64,000 nt of DNA from Sialis fuliginosa (taxonomy: Eukaryota; Arthropoda; Insecta; Megaloptera; Sialidae), in contig OY540812.1 of the NCBI GenBank assembly GCA_961205875.1, forward strand, positions 4,402,001 through 4,466,000, in the 5' to 3' direction. The notes below the pieces were generated by a model, which was not told the origin of the DNA, did no database searches, and was given only the letters and a program-made list of their open reading frames with translations. Shown here one piece after another: positions 11,361 to 22,350 of this stretch; position 1 is the first letter of the stretch, and each line of letters starts with the position of its first letter. Position numbers and translations under genes: made by a program.

Positions 11361-11559
11361 GTGAACTCATATTGTACAGTTCTAAAATTTCCTTAAAATA
11401 CCCTCTGTAATGAGGAAGCAAAAGCATCAATATTTATAAAAACAATATCAGCGAATTTCAATCAGGCAGACAGAGACAGATAGTGGGATAGAGATTTAAC
11501 TAGTTTTCATTAAATTACTGTAATTCGCGTACACGCATACGCTATTTATCCGAGATATA

Positions 11560-11935
11560 AACCACCATACAATTAATAACTACATTAATTACCTGCTGAT
11601 AACTTCAGTACTATTAGACACATGCATATATAATGCGTGCGTAATTAAAGCTCATACGTGCGTAGAAGTATGCGTGTGTATGTGTTTTGATAATCAACAC
11701 GATTTTTATTTACGCAATTGGACTGTATTTGTGGTAAATTGTAAATACGGTTATATAAAATGCATTACAATAGGCCATCATCAATTAGTACTTCGCGCTG
11801 CTAATTGTTTCATTTTGCAGTGCTCTGAACGTATTAATTAGTACATGCATCACTGCTTCACGTCCTTAATGCTTGATAATTGTTTTAGCTGAACTCTGTG
11901 CGTTACACACTCCATATTAGTATTAAAAATCTGTT
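11560..11935. promoter_or_regulatory. Complex sequence island rich in TAATTA-type sites (candidate enhancer)
   Basis: This stretch is less repetitive than its surroundings and has many ATTA/TAATTA homeodomain-type words (for example ATTAATTAC, GTAATTAAAG, CAATTAGTAC, GCTAATTG, TTAATTAGTACATGC). It matches none of the repeat families found here. Regulatory function is inference only; conservation in related genomes would be the test. Confidence 0.25.
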
Positions 11936-11941
11936 TAATTC

Positions 11942-12133
11942 CTATTAGTGTACACTTAAAATAATTTTATTTATTATTAATTGTTTAATAAGATAATGGC
12001 ACCAGTTATGGCCGCTATAAGAGCAAGGTTTTTTGTTCTATTAGTGTACACTTAATACAATTTTATTTATTATTAATTGTTTAATAAGATACTGGCACCA
12101 GTTATGGCCGCTATAAGAGCAAGGTTTACTGTT
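11942..12133 (+). repeat. 96-bp tandem duplication across the left end of MITE B
   Basis: The block starting CTATTAGTGTACACTTA at 11942 recurs at 12038 with a period of 96 bp. Each copy includes about 50 bp of flanking DNA plus the first ~45 bp of MITE B (TGGCACCAGTTATGGCCGCT...). Only the second copy runs on into the full element. This is a post-insertion tandem duplication. Confidence 0.7.
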
Positions 12134-12635
12134 TTTGTGATTGGCGGGCTTCTTTTTTGTAATTATCGTGAACTCATGTCACTAGTAAAACAAGTAACTC
12201 TTTACTTAATTAATTTAATTACCAAAGTCCGCAAATATAGTTTATTTATTAAATTAAAACCTTTTATTTTGTTTATGTTTTTTCTCCATTAATGGATAAA
12301 GTAAAATAAGTAATGAGCACGCAGTGATGGACACTTGCTAATGATTATAAAACTATAAGTTATACTACGACAGAAAAGATATAAAAGAAAGAATTGTCAA
12401 ATTTGAAACAATGTAAAACAGTTGCTATGATAATATTATAATTAATAAATAAATTATACTAATAATTAATTTAAATGTCCACCATTTTGACACCTACTGG
12501 ACGATTGTCAAGACAGTTAAATGTATATAGATTAATATTCAGAAATGGTAGTAATCAAATATTTCTAATTCAGTACATTTAATTAAACAATAGCCATTAC
12601 TGGGGTCATATCCGAGACTGGTGCCAGTACCTTAT
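12084..12635 (+). mobile_element. MITE family B, full copy (~552 bp)
   Basis: Terminal inverted repeats ATAAGATACTGGCACCAGT (left) and ACTGGTGCCAGTACCTTAT (right). The interior contains the family hallmarks 'CCGCTATAAGAGCAAGGT', 'TTTTATTTTGTTTATGTTTT' and 'AATGTCCACCATTTTGACAC'. Other copies are at 27981-28420 (same orientation), 39165-39608 and 21715-22350 (inverted), with right-end pieces near 19669-19845. No transposase frame. Superfamily not assigned. Confidence 0.7.
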
Positions 12636-12639
12636 ATAC

Positions 12640-13600
12640 ATGAAATATGCGTTTTATTTTTTAAATTTTTTTACTTATTTATATTAATTAATTGAGGATT
12701 TCCTATTTAGTTGTGTTTATTTAATATCGCACTAACAATAACAACTGGTAGGTTTATTTATATTTTTAAATTTCACAGTAATTTTATACGCCTCATTTTT
12801 TTAAATTTAATAAATTCATGGAAAACAAATGAAACAGAAGCGCTTTTATATAATTAATTCAGTGAATTTTAAATTTAAGATAATATTTTTGATAAACATT
12901 AATCTAAACAGAATAAAATGCTGTGGACAACATATGATTTTTTTATATATCATTAAACAAAACTGACTAACTTGAAATCGGTTAGAAATATCGATATTTT
13001 TTTGAATATAAATTACTTAAAACCTTTTTTTAACCTTTTATTTTTGTCTACCATGCACCGTTTCAAAAAAAATTTAATAATAAACATCCGCTTCCAGTTT
13101 AGTGATTATTTTCTGCCAAAATTGATTGTTATAACCAAGTTTCAATCACAGCCGTATTTTCTGATTTTATCAATTAATATCATTAAATTTATTCCATATT
13201 ATTACATTATGTTGAATTTTAATTTCATCTTATATGCTTGCTAATTTATATTACTTAGTTAAATAAATGTTTGAATAAATCTGACTAAAAATGGCGACAC
13301 TGTCTTAACTCTTATTAGAGTATCTCTGTAGCATTTTCTAATTATTTTTTTAAAATATTGTGAATTATTTATTTATATTAAAACAGCACCATATTGGCTG
13401 TAGACCGACAGACGCACAGACATCAATGAGTTCGTATATAGGTAAATATAAAAAATAAAATTATCTCTAGACCAAAAATAATATATGTTTGTTTTAAATA
13501 AAGTATATGTTACTATTGCTTGCAACATTGTAATCATCTGTATAAATACAATCTATACACACCACAAAACAACCAACATACGCAATTTTCTAATTAAAAA
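12640..13600. other. Very AT-rich non-coding DNA
   Basis: No gene or repeat structure is recognised; open frames here (for example 12972-13244) are A/T-driven and have no domain signature. Confidence 0.4.
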
Positions 13601-13604
13601 CAGA

Positions 13605-13830
13605 TCACATAACCTTCACGTTCAGTAAACACCCGCACTAGAATTGAAAACACCCGAGATGGCCCCTTGTTTTGACAGGGAACCGCTTGACATAATCTCA
13701 AGCGAGTCTAATTTTACCCAACCCGAAACGATTACGAAAAAATGTCATCAATTCCTGCGCTGAAGCGGCGCTTTGAAGATATGTTTAAAAATACACACAC
13801 GCCGGAGAAACACAGCTGTGGTGCAAACAT
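13605..13830. promoter_or_regulatory. GC-richer unique island (candidate conserved element)
   Basis: The island stands out for base composition and complexity: 'AACACCCGAGATGGCCCC', 'GGGAACCGCTTGACATAATC', 'GCGCTGAAGCGGCGC' and 'CACACGCCGGAGAAACACAG'. A 34-codon ATG frame (from about 13659) lies in it but has no recognised domain. It could be a regulatory element, an untranslated exon, or an old element remnant. Confidence 0.25.
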
Positions 13831-14021
13831 GTTTTATAATAACTTTTAGAGTTAGAGCATACAACTATATATCAGAACTTTTGATTATTTTGGGATGGTT
13901 CAGTGCATTTATAAATAAACACTAATGTTAGTTGTTGACAATAAGTATTAATAGATGCATTTAATGAGCTGCATCTTCAATGCACAGGTGTATGGTTAAG
14001 TAACAAACAAAATGTTACATA

Positions 14022-14410
14022 CAGGGCTTCGAACCTGAACTGAACCGAAAACCGGTAAAACCGTTATTTTTTCCCGGAACGAAAACCGGAACAGAACCGA
14101 AATAAAAATATCGGTTTTTACGGTTCAGTACACGTAAAATACGCGCGTTAACATGATCTTATTTCCCACTTCAATTGTCGTTCGAACTATCATACAAGTA
14201 CCATAAAATATTCTAAACTATGATAGAAAAAATTTTTTTAATACAAATAATTTTTTTTTTAATAAATCACTCGGAGCTGAACCGAAAACCGAAAAAACCG
14301 GAAAAACCGTTATTATTTGCGGAACGAAACCCGGAACCGAACCGAAATATATTTTTTTACTCGAACCGGAACGAAAACCGAAACGAAAAAAATAACAGTT
14401 CGAAGCCCTG
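14022..14410. mobile_element. hAT-family MITE with perfect 8-bp target duplication
   Basis: Terminal inverted repeats CAGGGCTTCGAAC and GTTCGAAGCCCTG are flanked by GTTACATA on both sides (14014-14021 and 14411-14418). An eight-base duplication and a CAGGG start are standard hAT features. Subterminal arms are packed with 'GAACCGAAAACCGGAA' type repeats in opposite orientations. No transposase is present (389 bp). The intact duplication suggests a relatively young insertion. Confidence 0.8.
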
Positions 14411-14887
14411 GTTACATATACCTACTATGTATAATACTTACTTCTTATACATTTAATAATATATTGATTGATAAAATAAAAATTATTATTTTATATTAAC
14501 TTTTGTCATATCAAATTTTCATAAAATATTTCACTGTAATTGTTTTAAATACTGATAAGTAAATAATTCCTGAATTTGGCGGGGATAATCATTTATCATT
14601 ATTACCTTTCCAGTAATATTACAATTTACATGTACAAATCACCCTAACATCAGAACGTACTCGAGGCTATGTTATTTTAGGAAGCACTTTCACATGGTCA
14701 GTATTGCCAACTATATCAGAACATCAAAAAAAGATTTAAAAATGCATTGTAGCTTTATTTTCTTATTGTTTTGTTTGTAATTTCTTTTACTAGAATGTAG
14801 TTTAGAAGAAATAATATGAATATAAAATACACACAATATATTGCACGTAAAAACATTAATTTTCATCATTTCAAAATTTAATATTAA

Positions 14888-15067
14888 ATCGGGTCACGCG
14901 CGTGACCCGTCGTGCGTGATCGGGCGTGAGTTAAAAAATAGTATTCGTGAGCGTGCGTGATCGTGAATACTTTTTTTTGTAACCGTGAGTGAGCGGGCGT
15001 GACTAAAAATTTTTCTCTCGTGAGCGTGCGTGATCGTGAGCAAAAATTACTCACGCGCCCAGCTCTA
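14888..15067 (+). mobile_element. hAT-like right end with GTGAGCGTGCGTGATC subterminal repeats
   Basis: Repeats such as 'GTGAGCGTGCGTGATCGTGA' occur at least three times and lead to a terminus GCGCCCAGCTCTA. A CAGAGCTGGGC-type end with subterminal GTGAGCGTG repeats is typical of some hAT elements. A matching left terminus was not found upstream, so this is probably a truncated copy. The inner palindrome GGGTCACGCGCGTGACCC at 14890 is notable, and a diverged 'CGGGTCACGATTGTGACC' recurs near 40188. Confidence 0.5.
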
Positions 15068-16052
15068 ATTCACATAGTTATTTAGACTTATAAAAAACTT
15101 TAAAAAAAAACCTAATGCCGTGTTTAGACCGAAAAAAGTGCAATAAACCCTATAGACCAGGAGCTAGAAGGAAGTGAGTGGACATAATATGATAACCGGT
15201 AACTATGTTCAGATTCGTATACCTGATACCTCAAAGAACTTAAAAAGTCGAGGTGCTAGTCGGTACTTGGGTGCAATTTTTTTTAAAGCGCGAAAAGGCC
15301 CTACAAAAGGATTTTTTTAAATCAAAACTTTTTTTGTATCATAGGTCTTTCCTGCTTAAAAAGGTCCTTACACTTACTCATTTATTTGTTATAATTTTTT
15401 TAAAGTTCATAAATCCATGAATTCGGGTGTTTTCAATCATGAAAATGTACACTTTAAAGTTAATATTATCATATTTAAAAAAAATATTTATAATCTTCAA
15501 ACGAATGTTAACAATATGGTATACTTCAATTTTAATATTATTACCGGCACCCATCTTTGTTTTAATTAACAACTAAACGCGTTCCTCTACTCTGTGAGGG
15601 CAATTAACACAGGGCAATATGAGCACGCAGTTTTTTATCAGTTAAAAAATTTAAGAAAACAAAATTTCATATTTTGTTATTTATTCTTATTCAGGATGGC
15701 TCATAAAAACGGAATAACATACAACTGTGTTAATTAAAATGAAATATTAAATATTAAATTGTTTTTTCTTTATCTTTTTTGTTCAAACAAATCTCTATAA
15801 AACAACTTTTTTCTCATACTGTACCCCTGTATTTAGAAACTCTATATATTAATCTAAAAACGTGAAAACTTAAAAATATTTTGAGTGGCATGAAAGGGGG
15901 GGGGGGGGGGTATAATCATAATAACAGTCGCTAATGGATGTGGTCTTGCGAATAAATTATATTAATTAATAAATGGATTCATCAAATAATGGTCGTTTCA
16001 GAGAAAAATCGTACAGGGGAGGGATCGAGTAGGAATTATATAAATATATAAT
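15068..16052. other. Non-coding DNA with a G15 tract
   Basis: No gene is recognised. A run of 15 G is at 15896-15910. The rest is AT-rich, apart from a unique stretch at 15115-15290. Confidence 0.4.
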
Positions 16053-16256
16053 ACAAACTTGTTTGTTTAAACGTCAAAATTTATTAAAGAAGAGGAAACC
16101 GCAAGCTTTCGATTCACAGAATCATCGTCAGGCTAAAATATAATAAGTAACAATTAAATACAATAAATATAATGCAAAATATTGATATTTTAAAATAAAA
16201 ATTCAGAAATATACCTATTCTTTAATAAATTTTGACGTTTAAACAAACAAGTTTGT
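16053..16256 (-). mobile_element. Foldback with 38-bp perfect arms and a hammerhead-like core
   Basis: Arms at 16053-16090 and 16219-16256 are exact inverted copies (ACAAACTTGTTTGTTTAAAC...). On the minus strand, 16131-16106 reads CTGACGA, one base, then GATTC-TGT-GAATC (a perfect 5-bp stem), then GAAAG. This matches the CTGANGA / stem II / GAAA layout of hammerhead ribozymes, which are known in the terminal repeats of Penelope-like elements. One base too many lies between CTGANGA and the stem, and stems I and III are not clear, so activity is doubtful. The architecture parallels 43794-43909. Confidence 0.5.
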
Positions 16257-16367
16257 TTTTATTTATATTTAACGTCACTACTATTATATTATAAATATAT
16301 AATACTATATATTTAAAACAAAAATTGATATTTATGAAGTATTAATCACTTACAGGTTACAATAACC

Positions 16368-16969
16368 CAGTGCCGGCCTTAGCAAATCTGGCACCCTGGG
16401 CGAGTTTTATTTTTCCGCCTTCTCTCCCCCTAAAAAAATGTTAAAAAATCACCGAAAATGTCAATTAAAATTGATAAATTAACAAATAAGTTGAAAAATT
16501 CATATCTCAGTTTAGCGCGATCCTACAGACTCAAACTTTTTTTTTAATATAGCTTACATCATTAACTTTAAGACTATCAAATGCCCAAAGACCGTCGAGA
16601 CCTCCTTCCCCTATTATGAACAAATTAAAATTGATAAATCAACAAATAAGTTGATTAGTTAGTATCTCAGCTAATACCTTATTAAAGGTTTTCTGGGTTG
16701 CCGAATAAGTATTTGTTAGTTAGTAGCTATCAAATAATCGATTTTTTTTTACAAATTAACATTGTTTATATTTAGCTATATTTTTTGCTTAATCGGGTTT
16801 AACTGATCGACAAATATTTAAAGATAAAAAAAAAATTTACTCAAAAATTACAGCCTATACACTGATTTGAACCAAAAAAGTGACTTATGCTCCATTGTGC
16901 ACCGCCCCACCTGGCTTGGCACCCTGGGCGGTCGCCCTGGTTCGCCCCACCCCCTTAAAGCCGGTACTG
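16368..16969. mobile_element. hAT-like element M, intact copy with 8-bp target duplication
   Basis: Begins CAGTGCCGGCCTTAGC and ends AAAGCCGGTACTG, flanked by CAATAACC on both sides (16360-16367 and 16970-16977). Sub-ends carry 'CACCCTGGGCGAG' and 'CACCCTGGGCGGTCGCCCTGG'. The interior has a direct repeat of about 160 bp: 'AATTAAAATTGATAAAT' at 16463 and again at 16623. That repeat unit is homologous to the satellite at 33.1-34.9 kb. A second copy is at 54604-59123, split by a retrotransposon. There is no transposase. Confidence 0.8.
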
Positions 16970-16977
16970 CAATAACC

Positions 16978-18242
16978 TCTCGAGAATTGATTTATATGAA
17001 CTCTTCCTTATATTTGACAATGAAAAATTCTTAAACACAATTATCAATAAAACGTTTTATTCCCTAAAAACAAATTAATCGGAAATAAATGATATCTCAC
17101 AAAACAGAATGAGTGGAAATATTATTAAGAACATAATTATAGCCTCGAGAAGAGATTGCGAAGTCAATTAATTATCCAAATCAATATATTTAAGATAAAA
17201 TGAATCCTCTTAAATAATTGTATTTTACATATTATTCAAATAATCGCTTTTATTGTTGGTAATATATGCAACCAAAAAATAATAATCACTTTAGAAAAGT
17301 TTTTGATATAATGAAATATGGAAACCTTTCCACGTAATAAATCTCAAAAAAAAAAAAAAGTATTTCTGAAACTACCAAGTATTTAATTTGTTAGTTTTTC
17401 AAACTTTATAATGTAAATTTTGCCCTTGTTTCTCCGTTTTATCTTTTTGAATTATTCAATATAAATGACACTTTGATCAACAATTTAAAAACATTAAAAC
17501 ATTTAGTATATTCCTCCATTTACGAGGTTAATTGGTTCCATGAAAATAGCGCGTAAAAAACATTATATTTTACTTTTGGTTTAAATTTAAATAGAACAAA
17601 AATTATGTTTACTTTTTGTTCTGATTCGTTTTTGTTAGACAGGTAATTTAAGTGTTGTTTGTTTTTTATTACAATAATAACTAATCGTGTTTGTACTTAA
17701 TTCAACTATATATTTTTTAAGTCCTAAACAATAATTCCGTAGTCCACGCGAGCGAAGCCGCGCGGGTCCAGCTAGTTTTATATAAAAAAACTAACTTTCA
17801 CAAAACTTTTTATGTTAAATGAATTGAAAAATGTAGATGCATGTTTCTATTATGTACACATAGTACAGAAATGCTTTTATATCAAATTGTCATTTATAGT
17901 TAGAATCGAATTACTGTCTGCTATAATATATTTACATCATATAGCATTTCTAGTAAATTTACTACCTACATATACCTATACCTATATTACCTATGCATAT
18001 ATCGATGTTACATAACTGAAATAATATCATTATTCTTACTATTGATTTCCGATATCAACAAATATTATCATAGTGTAGTTGAACATGTTCATTACATTAT
18101 ATAATCAAATGTTGGCTTGGTTTGTTTCGTTATTCTCAAGTATATTTCAATTGCAATATTAATTATAATAATTGATATCTACAGAACTTATATAATTCAT
18201 CAGAAAACTTGTTACTTGAATATTTCTGAAACTACAAGCTTT
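16978..18242. other. Non-coding DNA; dispersed-repeat tail at about 17735-17775
   Basis: Mostly AT-rich. Near 17735-17775 the string 'CGCGAGCGAAGCCGCGCGGG' followed by 'TCCAGCTAGT' is a very widespread insect repeat end; I cannot delimit the element it belongs to. No gene is recognised. Confidence 0.4.
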
Positions 18243-18353
18243 GAGGTTTTCGCGGTGATCTTGATATGGTTCTTGGTAATGTGTTACAAAACTTTGCGTC
18301 GATAACACGACCAAATCGACGCGGTTTACACCCAGAAGCCAAGATCCATATTT
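18243..18353. repeat. Inverted-tail repeat related to the palindrome at 50294
   Basis: Contains 'TCGCGGTGATCTTGATATGG' and, about 60 bases on, 'GATAACACGACCAAATCGAC' with 'ACACCCAGAAGCCAAGATCC'. The same strings, in a different order and orientation, make up 50294-50424. Two oppositely oriented ends joined together are common for Penelope-like insertions, but no coding sequence is left to prove the class. Confidence 0.45.
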
Positions 18354-19319
18354 ATGAAACTAAGAATTAGAAGAAAAAATGTTTTGAATAAAAGTTGAGG
18401 GGGAAACAAAAAGATTTGATTTGGTGGACGTTTTCAAGGTCTATTTTATTTTTTTCAAATGAGAATATATATCTTATTTAATGAAAAAAATGATTTTTTT
18501 TATTAAATAATTTTTTTTAAATATACAATACAAGAATTTTTGAAAACTATAGTTGAATTATTTAGATCTTTTTATTGTACACAGTTCTTTACTACATTAT
18601 ATTGTTCAATATTTGTCGGTTTACGCAGCGTATTGCAAAAGAGCGCGCTAGCGGCACACTTGATTTCCTATTATCGTCACTGCTTATTCCTTATGTTACC
18701 TGACGTAATAAAATATATACTAAAATCTGAGCAAAGAACATATCCATGAATTAAAAAAACACGTAAATCGAATAAGTGGTTCTCGAGTTATAATCGTACT
18801 AACGGACAGACGTTTTATAATATAAATAAATATAGATATTCGTATTTAAAAAAAAACATTATTAACACATTTCTAAAGGCGTATATATACTGAAAAAAGT
18901 AAAATAAATTTGATTACTAACAAGTAATGTAAAATTTTAACGAAGCGAAAAGATTAAATTCCATCCCCAAAAAGGTAAAAAAGCAACAATAAAATGAAGA
19001 GAAAAAAGGTAGAAATATTAGACACTGCCTTGTGAGTTTGCGAACAAAATTTTTGTTTATGAAAAGTTAAATATAATATAGAAAGTACATTTCGACTTTG
19101 CATAATAAGATTATATTTTCAAGTACATCAACCTGGAATAACGACATAAGAGCCATCTACAATGGCGCTGTGTAAAGAAAAAATATAAGGGTTTATTTTT
19201 ATATATAAGACAGCTGTCAAATAATATTTTTTTAATGATGGCTCAGATATCTACTGTTTCGTTATAACAAATTTTCCAATTGCTACAGAAAATGAAAAAG
19301 TTTTGTTATTAACTACTTT
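18354..19319. other. AT-rich non-coding DNA
   Basis: No gene or repeat is recognised. A small GC-richer patch at 18615-18660 (GCGCGCTAGCGGC) lies in an otherwise A/T-driven frame. Confidence 0.4.
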
Positions 19320-19321
19320 TA

Positions 19322-19666
19322 CAGTGTATTCCAAGTTGATTAAGACATAGGAAATTTAACATGGGGGCAATTAGAAATGTTGTAGTAACCTTTGGTCAAA
19401 TTTAACGATGATGATTGGTGCATTTTGTTTTCGAATTTATATCTGTCAAAAAATATTATTATAATTTTATCTAGGATGCTTAAATTAATTAAATTAAAGT
19501 TGAGAACAAAATACTGTTGATTAATTTAAAATTTATCAGTTAGTTTCGAGGCGGCATTTCAAAATGCACCAATCGCACTTCGTTAAATTTGACCAAAGGT
19601 TACTACAACATTTCTAATTGTCCCCATGTTAAATTTCCTATGTCTTAATCAACTTGGAATACACTG
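19322..19666. mobile_element. mariner/Tc1-type MITE C with ~105-bp inverted arms
   Basis: Ends CAGTGTATTCCAAGTTGATT and AATCAACTTGGAATACACTG, each bordered by TA (19320-19321 and 19667-19668). The arms (19322-19427 and 19561-19666) are nearly identical inverted copies; few differences are seen, such as 'CATGGGGGCAATTAG' against 'CTAATTGTCCCCATG'. TA duplication and CAGTG ends fit the Tc1/mariner superfamily. No transposase in 345 bp. Confidence 0.75.
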
Positions 19667-19668
19667 TA

Positions 19669-19845
19669 TAAATTAATATTCAGAAATTGTAGTAATCAAA
19701 TATAAACAAATATTTCTAATTCAGTACATTTAATTAAAAAATAGTCATTACTGGGGTCATATCCCAGACTGGTACCTTATTTCTAATTTAGTACATTTAA
19801 TTAAACAAAAATCCAACACTGGGATATGATCCAGTACCTTATATG
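19669..19845 (+). mobile_element. MITE B right-end fragments, in tandem
   Basis: 'TTAATATTCAGAAATTGTAG' through 'CATTACTGGGGTCATATCCC' and 'GACTGGTACCTTAT' match the right end of MITE B at 12535-12635. A second, shorter right end ('TTTCTAATTTAGTACATTTA' ... 'GATCCAGTACCTTAT') follows directly. MITE C abuts the left side of the fragment. Confidence 0.6.
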
Positions 19846-21714
19846 TTTGTAAATAAAAAGTCATTTTAAGAAAAACATTTTTTAAATTATCTATGCTTCC
19901 AACTCACAATGGGATGTTATTCACCTTTTTAGTATTTAAATTATTACGCTTCTGCAGGATGTATATAATTAGAGAAAGACGATTATTTTATCTATACGAA
20001 GTTTAACAAAAGTTTTTGGGATCCCGAAATGTTTTTATAATAAAGTTAAAACTGGATGGGAAGATTTCAGTTTTATGTAAAAGAGATTGTGCAATTAATT
20101 CAAAGTTGTTAAACGCTTCGCTGACTATTTGGGGAGAACTGGGAATATCTACATGAATTTTGTGTTTATATATTTTTATACGTGCTTTTTATTTCGCAAA
20201 AATAACAAAGAACATTCAACTAAACTATACAAAAGGAATACCTCATGTGGAAAGTTATGAAAACGGTTTTGTTACCTTTATATTATATTACATTTTGTTA
20301 ATGGGGTTTTAACATTATTTCAGATGAATGTGCTAAAAGTATAGATATTTTTGTTGATATTTTGATATGTATAATAATGTTTAATTTACATTTTTTATAA
20401 AATATTATTTTAATATAATTTGTACGAAAATTAATTTAAGACGGGGTGGCTGGATTTTCTTGAAAAAAAAACAGTTTATTAAAAAAACACATTCTTACTT
20501 GGTTTTCTTGAAAAAAAAAACGGTTAACAGAGTTTAATAAAAACGAATTCATATTTGTCAAGTGCGAGTTGAGTCTCGTGTATTAGTGTCCCGTACCTTA
20601 GATTAGATTAGAACCTTTAGTAAAATTATGGTTCAATTAAAATAGTTTAAATGTTATCGAAAAAGTGAAAACACAATATATTTTCCATAATTTTGAATTG
20701 TTTTTGAAAAAATACGTAACTTCAGTGAGTACTAATAATTTTCTTTGATCACGGTATCATTATTGAATATTCCCAAGTTTTTTCAGATTTTTCTCACAAT
20801 TACTTTCGGTTATATGGACATTATATGATTTTTTTAATAATAACATTTGCATGTTCAAATTCCTTGAATAAAACAGTTTATTTTGGTAAACCACTCCCCC
20901 ATCCTCGCAAAAAATTAAAAAAAAATTATAACTGACATTCAGGTCGACAATTAACTAAACTATGCAAAATCTCAACTAGTTAGAAGACCATGACAGACAC
21001 ACAGAAATACAGACAGTATATGGAGCACTTAAAATCGTAAATTTAACCTACGATAGCATTAAATTATATATATTTATACAACCACTTATATGTATATTAC
21101 ATAACTTATGAATTTGAATTATTTCTTCATTACAAATAATTAATGAGCGCATGAAAATCAACAAGAAAACAATATATTATTTACACATAAAGTAATCATT
21201 AAAATAAAATATTTACGAAATAAAGCTGACATCCATTATTCATACAATATATATATATATATATATTCTTACCATGAATTTGTATTAAGCTTCTCTGGAT
21301 ACAAAAAATACACATATAAAAGCGATTCGCGCTTCTACCAGACAACAGCTCTCTGTGTCCCTCATACATGTTTTGGTTGTTTCAAAGCAAAAGCTACTAT
21401 CTCATATCTGCTTTACATATGAATATATATGTGTGTAAATCTGTAAATAATAAAAATAGAAGACGTGGCATAAAAAAAACAAAAGGTATGCATGAAAGCG
21501 CAATAAAAAATAAATATGATGTGTCAAAGAAATAAAAAGCAAGTTTAGTTGAATAACGTACATTTTTTTTGGAAGGAAGGGGGGGGGGGATATAGTTTTG
21601 GCCATAAATATTTATATTTGTATGTACCTATAAATAATATTTGACAGAAGACACTTGATGATTCTGGTTTACACTCTCTTTTAGACGTCATAAATTTTAA
21701 TATTACATATTCGT
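19846..21714. other. AT-rich non-coding DNA
   Basis: No gene is recognised. A weak dispersed-repeat tail with 'ACAGACACACAGAAATACAG' is near 20992-21012, an (AT)n microsatellite at about 21245-21265, and a short G tract at about 21581-21590. Confidence 0.4.
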
Positions 21715-22350
21715 ATAAGGTACTGGCACCAGTCTTGGACAATACTTGGACGCTTGTTTCATTAATATTCGGTATCATAAAGGACCTAGCAAATTTGCCA
21801 GCTAGCAAGCACTCTCAAATGAGGTATTTAACTTATATGACAGTTCTTTTGGAGTTTGTTGATGACTTTGACAAGTTTCGCGCAAGCGTTGTAGGTAAAT
21901 ACCAACGGTATTAAAACAGTGGTGATGTTATGAACATTATTTTGTACGATGAAAGATGCCAACTGTGTTACAATTAGTTGAAGTGTCACTGCTCTAAAGT
22001 CCATAGCTAATACATAGATACTAGTACAGAATTAATACCTCATTTTAAAGTAATTGCTAGCTAGCAAATTTTGCTAGGTCGTTTATGATACCGGACATAA
22101 ATGTACTAAATTAGTAATATTAGTTGATATTGCATTACTTCTATTACTTAATCATAATCTATAGACACTTAACTCTAAAACAGCTTAATTTGATGAAAAT
22201 CGGCCAATGGGTGTCACAATGGTGGACATTTAAACTAATTATTAGTGTAATCCATTTATTAATTATTTACATTATCATCTGCTTTATATTGTTTCAAATT
22301 TTGCGATTCTTTATTTTATAATTTTTGTAATCATTAGCAAGTGTCCATTA
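21715..22350 (-). mobile_element. MITE B copy, inverted and interrupted by MITE A
   Basis: Starts ATAAGGTACTGGCACCAGT (the family terminus). After the MITE A insertion it continues with the inverted right-half sequence, including 'TGTCACAATGGTGGACATTT' and 'AAACTAATTATTAGTGTAAT'. The far terminus is not found, so the copy is also truncated near 22350. Confidence 0.6.
21767..22099. mobile_element. MITE A inserted in MITE B
   Basis: Left 'CGGTATCATAAAGGACCTAG', right 'TTTATGATACCGGACAT'. The interior ('TGGTATTTACC', 'AATACCGTTGG', 'GTGTTACAATTAGTTGAAGT') matches 4727-5060 in reverse orientation. The host element's sequence resumes on both sides, so MITE A inserted after MITE B. Confidence 0.65.
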
